From UBA11524 sp965646445 (lineage in GTDB: Bacteria > Bacillota > Clostridia > Christensenellales > Aristaeellaceae): a stretch of DNA of 45,464 bases. Numbering within the stretch: the stretch's first letter is position 1; every line of letters begins with the position of its first letter. The notes beneath the pieces were generated by a model. It saw only the letters and a list, made by a program, of their open reading frames with translations. It did no database searches and was not told the origin of the DNA. Location of the stretch: positions 1 through 45,464 of the forward strand of contig CBFFZW010000031.1 of NCBI GenBank assembly GCA_965646445.1, read 5' to 3'. Positions 6,981 through 15,203 of this stretch are shown here, in pieces. The position numbers and the translations under genes were made by a program.

Positions 6981-9086
6981 ATGAAAAAGCTGCTTTCCTT
7001 CTGCCTGCTGGTCGCCATGCTGCTGACGGTCAGTCTGCTTGGCACGGCCCTGGCGGAGAATCTGGTGGACATTGAACTGTCCACCCCGCTGAATCTGTCT
7101 GACGCCACGGGCGCCAGATCCATCGGCAACGGCGCGCATTCCGGCCATCAGACGCGCATTGTGCACACCTCCCATGGCGATTATGTCGCCTACCTGTCCA
7201 ATGAGATTGAACCCAGCGCCGCCAGCACGATCAATGAGTTCTCCCTGATTAAGGTGGAAAACGGCAAGGCGGAGCTGCTCTATCAGGACTATCAGAGCTA
7301 TTGCTCCTCCAGCATCAGCATCATGGCGGATGACGAAGAGAACGCCTACGCCGTCTCCTTCACCAGCAACAAGTACAACAAAATTGTGGGCGTCAAGGAT
7401 ACGCTGATGGGCTCCGTCTGGCGCATTGACGGCAAGACCGATCAGGTTACGGGCTACCAGGCCACCCTGGAAACGCCCCGTACCGAGTCCTTCGGCTACG
7501 CCCAGGCGGTCATGGATGCCAAGAACAAGAAAATCTACGCCTTCATTTCCAGCGGCGACGAGCCCGCAAGAATCACCTGGTACATCTTCGACCTCAGGAC
7601 GATGCAATGGGAAAAGGATGCCCGGAGCATCGAAATCCCCATGCGGCACTGCTACCATTTCATTTATGCTGACGGCAAGGGCGGCGTGGTGCTGGTCAAT
7701 CAGCGCGACCACCTGGCCTCCGCCTTCGGCCATGACGAGATTCCCACAGCGCCCCTCTGGCCTGCCAGCTACCTGTGGGATCAGCTGGACATGTACTGCA
7801 TCCCGAATGTGTACGGCACCAGCTTCTACACCTACTCCATCAACGTGGCCGACTTCAGCCGCGTCAAGGATCTGGACGGCGACGGCAAGTACACCTCCGA
7901 GGAGGAGCGGAAGACCAACGCCTATCCCGGCGCGCTGAACAACCACCAGGGCGACGTTTATCTGGATACATCGGGCAAGCTGCATGTGCTCTACACCATC
8001 ACCTACAGCCGGGATGCCTGGGATCGCTCCAATGTGGAGATGCAGCAGTGGCATGAGGTCTATGACATCAGCAATCTTGCCAATGTCAGGCTGCTGTCGG
8101 AGCAGCGGATCTACTTTGACGATTATGACCCCAACTCCCTGGGCACGAACGTCTTTGAGTTCCGCATGGCGGAGGGCCTGGACGGCACGCTGTATCTGGT
8201 GGTGCAGTATGACGACGACAAGGCCATTGAGGAGAACAAGCTGCAGCTCTACCAGCTGGTGGAGCGCACGGAAGGCGGATACGACTATGTGCGCCTGTAC
8301 AAGAGCGACATGCTGCTGCCCAGCAGCCGCTCCATGAGCAAGGGCTACAGCCTGTCCGGCAGCCGCAGCCTGTCCACCCGCGACGGCCGCATTGCCATGA
8401 TCTTCAGCAGCGACAACCCCAGAAACGGCGCGGTGGATTGGTACTACACCACCTTCCGGCTGCCCAGGGGCCAGGAGTATACCGTGAACGTCGGTGCTTC
8501 GCCTGAAGGCGCGGGCACGGTGACGGGAGGCGGCACATACCCCGCCAAGACCAAGGTGATCGTCAGCGCTGTTCCGCAGCCGGGCTATCGCTTTGTGGGC
8601 TGGATGGAGAACGGTGCGCAGATCAGCGATCAGGCGTCCTACACCTTTGAGGTGGCGGCTGACCGGCAGCTGACCGCCATGTTCGAGAGCAGCCTGGCCA
8701 TCACCCGTCAGCCGGAGGATCAGTTCGTCACGGAGGGACAGCAGGCATCCTTTACCGTGGCGGCCAATGTGAGCAATGTGAACTACCAGTGGTTCATCCA
8801 GCGCAATGACGGTCGCGGCTGGCGCAGGCTGGACGGCGCCACGGGCCATACCTACACCACCTCCGTGACGGAGCTGGCCAATGACGGTTACCGCTACCGC
8901 TGCGAGATCTCCCTGGGCAGCGGGCCGAGCCTGGTCACGCTGACCTCGGAGGAGGCAGCGCTGCATGTATCCCCCAAGGGCGAGGTGCCCAAGACGGGCG
9001 ACGGCAGCCATCCCATCCTTTGGCTTGCGCTGGTTCTGTGCGGCTGCTCCGGCGCATGGCTGGTGATGAAGAAAAAGAGGGGATAA
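6981..9086 (+). CDS. Cell-wall-anchored surface protein with VPKTG sorting signal
   Basis: 701 residues. Residues 1-25 are a signal peptide ending A-L-A-E. A large beta-rich, propeller-like region follows (about 30-495) and shares patterns with the end of the upstream protein, such as IYAFISSGD...WYIFDLRTMQW. It contains one EF-hand-type calcium loop, DLDGDGKYTSEE, from residue 297. Next come a bacterial repeat domain of the InlB/Flg_new_2 type (about 498-570, with YRFVGWMENG), an Ig-like domain (about 575-660, with YQWFIQ and YRYRCE), and a C-terminal sorting signal: VPKTG at 669-673, a hydrophobic span, then MKKKRG. It lies 30 bases after the previous gene and 3 bases before the sortase gene, its probable processing enzyme. 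The ligand is unknown. Confidence 0.88.
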   Translation: MKKLLSFCLLVAMLLTVSLLGTALAENLVDIELSTPLNLSDATGARSIGNGAHSGHQTRIVHTSHGDYVAYLSNEIEPSAASTINEFSLIKVENGKAELLYQDYQSYCSSSISIMADDEENAYAVSFTSNKYNKIVGVKDTLMGSVWRIDGKTDQVTGYQATLETPRTESFGYAQAVMDAKNKKIYAFISSGDEPARITWYIFDLRTMQWEKDARSIEIPMRHCYHFIYADGKGGVVLVNQRDHLASAFGHDEIPTAPLWPASYLWDQLDMYCIPNVYGTSFYTYSINVADFSRVKDLDGDGKYTSEEERKTNAYPGALNNHQGDVYLDTSGKLHVLYTITYSRDAWDRSNVEMQQWHEVYDISNLANVRLLSEQRIYFDDYDPNSLGTNVFEFRMAEGLDGTLYLVVQYDDDKAIEENKLQLYQLVERTEGGYDYVRLYKSDMLLPSSRSMSKGYSLSGSRSLSTRDGRIAMIFSSDNPRNGAVDWYYTTFRLPRGQEYTVNVGASPEGAGTVTGGGTYPAKTKVIVSAVPQPGYRFVGWMENGAQISDQASYTFEVAADRQLTAMFESSLAITRQPEDQFVTEGQQASFTVAANVSNVNYQWFIQRNDGRGWRRLDGATGHTYTTSVTELANDGYRYRCEISLGSGPSLVTLTSEEAALHVSPKGEVPKTGDGSHPILWLALVLCGCSGAWLVMKKKRG

Positions 9087-9089
9087 CAC

Positions 9090-10112
9090 ATGACCGACTG
9101 GGGACGGCGGCCCGGGCGGGTGGAGCTGAAGGAAGACAGCTCGCCCGGCCGCCGGGCGGTCAGGAGGCATTATACCACGGGCTATCGCGTGGGCGGGCGT
9201 CAGCTGTGGCGTCGGCGCGTACCGGCGCTGATCTGCGCTGCGCTGGCCCTGTATGGCGGTATCAGGCTGACGGGCTACGCGGTCTCCTCGGTCGGTGCGC
9301 GTCAGACGCAGGCACAGCTGCAGGAGCTTCGTCTGGCGGCGGCCAATGCGTCAACGGTTCAGCCCTCGCCTTCGCTGGAGGGAGTGATGCTCGCCGCCGT
9401 TCGGAGCGCACCGCCGTCCGCTTCGCAGGCCCTGCCGGAAGCGTCGCCTGCGCCTTCCCCAACACAATTGCCAAGGTATATGGCGCAGTACCAGCGGATG
9501 GGCTCGTCCATTCTGCCGGAACTGAAGAACGTGTATCGTCAGAATCACGACCTGGTGGGCTGGATTGACATCCCCGGCGTGCTCAGTCAGGCCGTGGTCT
9601 ACCGCAACAACAGCTACTATCTGAACCACGATTTTTATGGAAAGAAGAGTGCGAGCGGCACGGTTTTCCTGGACAAGAACTCGCCGCTGAAGGCCGCTAC
9701 GCAGAATCTGCTGCTGCATGGCCACAACATGCGGGACGGCTCCATGTTCGGTCGGCTCATCCGGTATGAAAAGCGCGACTTCTGGCGGGAAAACTGCATC
9801 GCGCAGTTTTCCACGCTCTACGATACCGCCGGCTATGTGATTTTTGCTGTGATGGTGGTGGATACCGCGGATGTCAATGCCCCCGGCTACGTCAACTATG
9901 CCGCGCATCCCACCTTTCGGACGGAGAAGGAATTCACGGCCTATATGGAGCAGGTGAAGCAGCGGTCGCTGCATCCCTGGCGGGTGGATGTTCAGCCGAC
10001 GGACGCGCTGCTCACGCTGTCCACCTGCCTGGAGGACAATCATCTGGTGGTGATGGCCCGTCGGATACGGGAGGACGAAAGCGCTGCCGGAATGGCGGCC
10101 AAGATCAGGTGA
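9090..10112 (+). CDS. Class B sortase
   Basis: 340 residues: a basic cytoplasmic start, one membrane anchor (about 48-66), a low-complexity Ala/Pro/Ser linker to about residue 130, then the sortase domain. The catalytic His is in LLLHGHNMRDGSMFG (H212), the catalytic Cys in TLSTC (C313) and the Arg in ARR (R324 or R325). The segment between them has the helix-containing insertion of class B enzymes. Sortases cut the Thr-Gly bond of a sorting signal and join the Thr to the peptidoglycan cross-bridge or a pilin. The gene is coupled to the upstream VPKTG protein, with GAGGGG inside that gene's end, which marks a dedicated enzyme-substrate pair. Confidence 0.93.
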   Translation: MTDWGRRPGRVELKEDSSPGRRAVRRHYTTGYRVGGRQLWRRRVPALICAALALYGGIRLTGYAVSSVGARQTQAQLQELRLAAANASTVQPSPSLEGVMLAAVRSAPPSASQALPEASPAPSPTQLPRYMAQYQRMGSSILPELKNVYRQNHDLVGWIDIPGVLSQAVVYRNNSYYLNHDFYGKKSASGTVFLDKNSPLKAATQNLLLHGHNMRDGSMFGRLIRYEKRDFWRENCIAQFSTLYDTAGYVIFAVMVVDTADVNAPGYVNYAAHPTFRTEKEFTAYMEQVKQRSLHPWRVDVQPTDALLTLSTCLEDNHLVVMARRIREDESAAGMAAKIR

Positions 10113-10135
10113 GAACGGTTCACGATGATTATGAA

Positions 10136-10161
10136 GGGACGATGAAAGAAGTCATCGTCCC
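10136..10161. repeat. 26-nt hairpin, copy 1 of 2
   Basis: GGGACGATGA (10136-10145) and TCATCGTCCC (10152-10161) pair perfectly around a 6-base loop. The same 26 bases recur at 15154-15179, and two A's before each copy make 28 shared bases. Here no T-run follows. It lies 24 bases after the sortase stop. Confidence 0.9.
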
Positions 10162-10166
10162 GCCGG

Positions 10167-10202
10167 GTGTCAAAAAAGTGGCTTATGCCACTTTTTTGAC
10201 AC
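10167..10202. terminator. Bidirectional terminator
   Basis: Perfect 16-base arms (10167-10182 and 10187-10202) around TTAT. Each strand carries a run of six T's within the descending arm, so it can serve both the + strand sortase unit and the minus strand YhgE-like/MMPL unit. Confidence 0.8.
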
Positions 10203-10206
10203 GCTG

Positions 10207-10235
10207 AAGCCAGGGAGATAGGATCTCCCTGGCTT
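10207..10235. terminator. Third hairpin, probably terminator of the minus strand lipoprotein gene
   Basis: AAGCCAGGGAGA pairs perfectly with TCTCCCTGGCTT across TAGGA. It lies 18 bases beyond the stop of the minus strand gene. The T-run is short, so the adjacent hairpin at 10167-10202 may do most of the work. Confidence 0.6.
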
Positions 10236-10252
10236 TGCTGATATTGAAATGT

Positions 10253-12076
10253 TTATTTGGTCAGATCCGTGCGAATGAAGAAAACCAGATCGTGCGCCAT
10301 GTCTTCCGAAATGAGGTCATAACTCAGGCTGCCATTCAACTGGGCGTTGGTTTGGTCGAAAATACGGATAGCTTCCTGAATGTCATCGGTAATGAAGTCC
10401 AGAAATTTTCCTGTTAGCGTTGTCTTCAACCGATCAAGGCCTTCAGCCAAAGCAGTGGCGCCATCTGTGAGCTGCGCCGCGCCATCGTTAAGCTGTGCCG
10501 CACCTGCATGCAGTGCGATTGCGCCTGTGGAAGCCTGCGCGACACCTGACGTATAGTCCTCGAGGCCTGTTACAAAGGCATTAACAGCATCCAGCTGTGC
10601 TTTTAATCCGCTTAATGCTTCCCAGCCGGCTTTGGCCGGAGCAATAGCTTCCGTGATCTGTGCCTGAACAGCCTCAGAAGCCAGATTTTCGTCGACCAGT
10701 TTGTCAATTTGTTCGGCAACAGCGGCTTCCTGCTTTGCTTTCACTTCATCAGAAGCCATCATTTGCTTTACGGCAGCGCTAATCTGCTTGACCTGCGCGT
10801 CATCAAGCTTACCTGCCCTGACGGCACTCTCATAGTCTTCCGAGGAGAGCGCTATGCCGGAGGAGGCCAATATGCCTTCCAATACTTGCGCCTCGACGGC
10901 TTGCGACACACCGGCGCGGACGGCGTCCTCCTGCTTCAAAACCTCCGCTCTGACCTGTTCACGGGCTGCTTCGGTGGCCATGGAGGTTAAAACTTCCGGG
11001 TTCAGCTGATCCAGCGCGGTCTGCAGTGCCTGGGCATAATTATCAGCTGTTAGCATGGGCAAGGAAATTCCTGCGGCTTCCAAACCTGCGGAGGCAAGCT
11101 GGTTGTTGGCGGTATCCAGAATTGCCGCAAACAGCTGCGCCGCGCCCTGGTTCAAGGTAGCGTTGTTATCTGTTAAGGTTGTTAGGCCTTCCTCCAGCGT
11201 AGCTGCGCCATCGTTCAGGCTATTTGCGCCGTCGGCCAAAGCCGAAGCACCGTCGTTGAGCGCTGCCACACCGCTGAATAGCTGCCGCAGGGATACCATG
11301 CTTTCATGCAGCTCGCCCTCGCCGTCAGAAAGCTCGGCGCCGTCACGCAGCGCAATCAGGCCGTCGGTGACTTCCGTAACCATATCGCGCAATTCATCAA
11401 CGTATTCCGCAACCTGTCCGCACAGCGCTTCCAGAGGCTGGGCAGTGGCAAAGGTCATCATCCATGTCAGATCAGCATGATCCGCCTGTGCTGTTATGGT
11501 CAATTCATCCGGCAGTTCCAGACTTTCATCCGCGCCGGGAATCGCAATCCCCAATACAAAGCTGTTTTTTCCCTCGCTGATAACCATGCCGTTATCGACG
11601 GAAATATCGCTGATGTGCTCGTCCAGGGGCAGAATGGTCGCGGCCAGATAGGGAACCTCTGCCGCCAAAGCATAGCGAACCGTTAAAACCATATGGCCGC
11701 TTTTGCTGCGCAGATCGTTCAGCGTCACTTCCTGTCCGTCCAGCGTTACCGTTACAACAGGGGAAACATCCGGCGCTTTATCGGCTGTGCCCTGATAGGT
11801 GATGCTCTCGCCGTCAGCCGCCCAGGTCAGTGTCTCCCCGTTCAGGGTAAAGCGCTGATGACCACCTACATTCTCGAGGCTTTGCAGCATGGTACGATCA
11901 GCAATTTCGTCCAGGCCGTCTTTGTTTTCAAGCCGCACGCTGTCGATCAGCGTGAGAACCTCGCCATTTGTATTTTCAACGGCAAAGACGCGCTCATGCT
12001 TGATGGTTTCGGCGCCGGCAGTGCAGCCACACAGCATGCACGCGGCCAACAGCAGGGCAAAAATTCGCTTTTTCAT
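10253..12076 (-). CDS. YhgE/Pip-like lipoprotein with LxxG heptad repeats
   Basis: 607 residues. The N-terminus MKKRIFALLLAACMLCGC is a lipoprotein signal with a Cys at residue 18, so export and lipid attachment are expected. A beta-rich part follows to about residue 210. Then two long stretches repeat LxxG/DGAxxL patterns (for example LNDGAAQLTDGATALAEGL), typical of YhgE/Pip-family and related MMPL-partner proteins. A helical coiled-coil-like segment rich in Glu/Ala/Lys lies between them. The start overlaps the stop of the MMPL gene as ATGA, so the two are translationally coupled. It is probably an extracytoplasmic partner of that exporter. The partner is frameshifted here, so it may now have no function. 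Confidence 0.75.
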   Translation of the reverse strand: MKKRIFALLLAACMLCGCTAGAETIKHERVFAVENTNGEVLTLIDSVRLENKDGLDEIADRTMLQSLENVGGHQRFTLNGETLTWAADGESITYQGTADKAPDVSPVVTVTLDGQEVTLNDLRSKSGHMVLTVRYALAAEVPYLAATILPLDEHISDISVDNGMVISEGKNSFVLGIAIPGADESLELPDELTITAQADHADLTWMMTFATAQPLEALCGQVAEYVDELRDMVTEVTDGLIALRDGAELSDGEGELHESMVSLRQLFSGVAALNDGASALADGANSLNDGAATLEEGLTTLTDNNATLNQGAAQLFAAILDTANNQLASAGLEAAGISLPMLTADNYAQALQTALDQLNPEVLTSMATEAAREQVRAEVLKQEDAVRAGVSQAVEAQVLEGILASSGIALSSEDYESAVRAGKLDDAQVKQISAAVKQMMASDEVKAKQEAAVAEQIDKLVDENLASEAVQAQITEAIAPAKAGWEALSGLKAQLDAVNAFVTGLEDYTSGVAQASTGAIALHAGAAQLNDGAAQLTDGATALAEGLDRLKTTLTGKFLDFITDDIQEAIRIFDQTNAQLNGSLSYDLISEDMAHDLVFFIRTDLTK

Positions 12077-14155
12077 ATGCTTTCTTTCCTTTCCGCATCG
12101 GTTTTCATGTTCATGGTTGTGTAAATGATCAGCTTATCCATGGCCAGCAGCAGCGCGGGCAACAGAAGGAGAACGACCGCTACGGAGCATAGCGCGCCAC
12201 GGGAAATAAGCATGCACATGGAAGAAATAATATCGACATTGGCGTATAAGCCCACACCGAAAGTGGCGGCGAAAAATCCGATGCCGCTGACCAACACCGA
12301 CTGTGCCGATGCCGTAACCGCCTCGCCTACGGCGGTCCTTTTATCCTTTCCGCTTTGGCGGTCTTGCTTATAGCGCGTGGTCATCAGGATAGCATAGTCC
12401 ACTGTCGCGCCCAGCTGAATGGTGGAAATGAGAATCGGCCCCACGAAAGGAAGCGTGGTATTCGTATAGTATGGAATGCACAGGTTCAGCGCAATGGCCA
12501 ATTCTATGACCGCCACCAGAAAGACTGGCAGAGAAATGGAACGAAGCACCAGCGCGATGATGACAAAGATCGCCGCGATGGAGATCAGACTGACAACCTG
12601 GAAATCCCGGTCGGTACAGGCGATCAGATCCTTTGTGCAGGGCGCCTCGCCAATGAGCATGCCGCCTTCATCGTATGCTTTGAGGATATGGTTGAGCCTG
12701 TCGATCTGTTCGTTCACCGCGTCGGAGGATATCACATAGGATGACGTGATGAGCATCAGCTGATAGCGGTCGCTCTTAAGCAGGTCAGTCACATCTTCCG
12801 GCAAAAGGCTTTCGGGAATTCCCGCTCCCAGAATGCTGTCCAAGCAAAGCACCTGGTTGACGCCATCCACCTGGGCCATTTCATCCGCCATGGCGCATAC
12901 ATCCTTCTGAGATACATCCGCGTCGATGAGCGCCAAATGACTGGTGGATACGTCAAAGGTATCCGTCAGGCGGTTGTTGGCCTGCACGGAGAGCAAATCT
13001 TCCGGCAGACAGGAACTCATGTCATAGTACACACCCACATGGTTGTAACCATAGAAGGCAGGGATGCATAGCAGCAGCAGGATGACGCAAAGCACCTTGT
13101 TATGCTTAACGACAAAGCGGCTGATACCGGCCACGTCCGGCAGAAGCGGCTTATGAGACGTTTTTTCGATCGCGTGATCCATCATGCGGATAACGCAGGG
13201 CAGAAGCGTCACCGTGCCGATAACGCCCAGGATAACGCCTTTGCTCATCACGATGCCAAGGTCGCGGCCCAACGTAAAGCTCATGAAGCAAATGGATACG
13301 AAGCCGGCCACAGTTGTCAGGCTGCTGCCCAGAATGGATGCAAAGGTTTGCCTGATGGCGAGCGCCATGGCCTCATCCTTGTCATCCGTCCGTCCTTTCT
13401 GCTCCTTATAGCTGTGCCACAGGAAGATAGAATAGCAATGTTACGCCTAACTGAAGCACGGCTGCAACAGCTTTGGTAATATAGGAAATTTCCCCAAGGA
13501 AGTAGTTGCTTCCCATGTTCCAAAGAATGCTTACGCCGATGCAGCACAGGAAGATCAGCGGCAGCAGGAAGGAATCCATCGTGATCATCAGAACCAGACA
13601 GCAGAGCGCTACGGCAATGGCGACATAAATGCCTTCCTGCTCCTCAACCAGCTGCTTGGTGTCCGTCACCACAGATGACAGACCGGATACGAAGCACTTT
13701 TCGCCGGCCGTCCGACGAATTTGCTCGATCGCTTCCATCGTTCCTTCCGCGGAGGAGGTTTCATCAAAGAATACCGCTATCAGACGTGTGTCGCCCTTTT
13801 GAAAAGCATTGCGTATCTCGTCCGGCAGAATTTCAACTGGCAGTGCGCCGCGAAGAATCGACGCGTAACCGATCACGGATTCCACATGGGGAATCCGGCG
13901 AATCGCTTCTTCCAGATCGGCTTGGCCGGCCTCGGACATCCCTTCCGTTAAGCACAGGGAAAACGCGCCTTTTCCAAAGTCCTCCAGCAGGATTTCCTGA
14001 CCCTTGACGGTGTCCAAATCCTGCGGCAGATAGTAAAGCAGGTCGTATTTAACCTTTGTCGCTGCCATACCCAGCACTGATGGAATCATCAGCAGCAGGC
14101 AAATGATCACGACCGCCACGCGGTGCTTGACCAGCCATCTTGCAAATTGGTTCAC
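12073..14155 (-). pseudogene. MMPL/RND-family exporter, frameshifted
   Basis: Two reading frames together give one MMPL-type transporter of about 694 residues. The first part (14155 to about 13436, GTG start, AAGGAGG 7 bases upstream) has one membrane span, a porter domain, then spans up to LQLGVTL. There the frame runs off into LFYLPVAQL and stops. Reading +1 from the same point restores YSIFLWHSYKEQKG and continues through MALAIRQT to the end. Inserting two bases between 13435 and 13436 would recreate GVTLDYSIF, which matches the second-half motif LGATVDYAIL. The loss therefore hits the Asp-Tyr proton-relay pair. A sequencing error is possible. A reinitiated 431-residue fragment from 13368 could be made. 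Confidence 0.85.
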
Positions 14156-14350
14156 AAGATTTCCTCCTTTTTGAACTTATTTAGTTCTGAACATGTGTTG
14201 ATTTTATCAACGATTGGTAGCATAATAGCAGATGTGATGAAAATCAATAAACAGATTCATTTTTGAACGATGATTATTCAACAGTTGGCAGACGATTGGT
14301 GTTAATCATCAGCAAAATCTGAAAAAGTGTTGAGAAAAGAGGAAGCCGCT
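14156..14350. promoter_or_regulatory. Divergent control region with operator-like palindromes
   Basis: The AT-rich region between the exporter unit and the tetR-like gene contains GTTGATTTTATCAAC (14197-14211, 6-base arms) and GAACTTATTTAGTTC (14173-14187, 5-base arms). The latter overlaps GTTCTGAAC. TetR-family dimers bind such short palindromes in divergent promoters. Which one is the operator cannot be told from one sequence. Confidence 0.5.
14198..14226 (+). promoter_or_regulatory. Probable tetR-like gene promoter
   Basis: TTGATT (14198-14203), a 17-base spacer and CATAAT (14221-14226). The -35 lies inside the palindrome at 14197-14211, which fits autoregulation. Confidence 0.45.
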
Positions 14351-14929
14351 ATGAGTGAGCGGAAAGAAGACAGGCGAGTGAGAAGAACGTAAAAACTACT
14401 GACCCAGGGGCTGACTCAGCTTATGCAGAAAAAACAGGTGAAAGATATTACCGTAAGAGAATTGGCTGACCTGGTGGACGTGAATCGCGGAACTTTTTAC
14501 TTGTACTACCGCGATATCTTCGATATGCTGGAGCAGATCGAATCAGAATTATTCGAGCGCTTTAACGAGATCATCATCGCCCATCGGGACGGACGGATTC
14601 TCAACCAAACGCGCCCAGTGTTTAGCGATTTATTTCATTTCATTGTTGAAAATCAAGAAATGTGCAGGACGCTGTTGAGTTCAAATGGCGATATGAAGTT
14701 TCTCCAGCGTCTAAGCAATGTCGTGGAAGAGCGGCTGCGGGCGGATTGGATGACGCATCCTGATGAGTTGACGGAAACGGAGTTTGAATACCGTTATGCC
14801 TTTGGCGTGATGGGATGCGTGGGTTTGGTTCGCGCTTGGCTGGAAAACCATTGCCAGGAAGGCGCAGACGATATGGCCGCGCTTGCTGACCGGCTGATTC
14901 GGCAGGGTATCGCCCCCGCGAGCAGATGA
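14351..14929 (+). pseudogene. TetR/AcrR-family regulator with an in-frame nonsense codon
   Basis: A frame starting at ATG 14351 (GAGG upstream) codes MSERKEDRRVRRT and then meets TAA at 14390-14392. The same frame then runs open as KLLTQGLTQLMQKKQVKDITVRELADLVDVNRGTFY, the helix-turn-helix start of a TetR regulator, and on to a 168-residue ORF counted from ATG 14423. AAA to TAA (Lys to stop) explains it by one base change. If translation restarts at 14423, helix 1 of the DNA-binding domain is missing. The C-terminal part (FHFIVENQEMCRTLLS, then an all-helical ligand domain) looks whole. It is divergent from the exporter and presumably its repressor. Confidence 0.8.
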
Positions 14930-14948
14930 TAGCTGCCGGAGATAAGAT

Positions 14949-14985
14949 AAAAAGGCTGGTTACCGCTGCTGCGGCCAGCCTTTTT
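14949..14985. terminator. Bidirectional intrinsic terminator
   Basis: AAAAAGGCTGG (14949-14959) pairs with CCAGCCTTTTT (14975-14985), giving a T-run on either strand. It lies 20 bases after the tetR-like stop. Confidence 0.85.
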
Positions 14986-15153
14986 GTACTGGAAGTGGAA
15001 CAGGCCTGAAGCTGTTTGGTACGTTTCAGACTGATCCTGTGCTACCATAAAAATACCAAAGCCACGATCGTGGAAGGCAAGGAAAGCAGAGCGCCGGATC
15101 ATTGCCGGGAAATGATTAGCGATACCAGCAGCAAGGATAGCAGACACTCAAAA

Positions 15154-15183
15154 GGGACGATGAAAGAAGTCATCGTCCCTTTT
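15154..15183. terminator. 26-nt hairpin, copy 2, with T-run
   Basis: Identical to the hairpin at 10136-10161, but here followed by TTTT and preceded by AAAA, so it can terminate transcription in either direction. It lies just beyond the stop of the minus strand ZIP transporter gene. Confidence 0.85.
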
Positions 15184-15203
15184 CCAATACCTGTACGCCG
15201 CAT

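Larger units (their letters stand above)
14930..15203. other. Non-coding remnant region between tetR-like gene and zupT-like gene
   Basis: Contains the tetR-like terminator, a 12-base perfect palindrome CCACGATCGTGG (about 15062-15073), and the second copy of the 26-nt hairpin. The middle (about 14990-15150) codes for nothing I recognise in six frames. Confidence 0.5.

Noticed and set aside
2973..9170. A 2065-residue open frame on the minus strand
   Set aside because: It is exactly antisense to the surface-protein genes, has a composition rich in His/Arg/Ala/Val typical of the complement of GC-rich codons, and repeats only because the sense strand repeats.
12073..13368. A separate 431-residue MMPL protein
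   Set aside because: It begins in the middle of the transporter fold and continues the upstream fragment once two bases are restored, so it is the second half of one broken gene.
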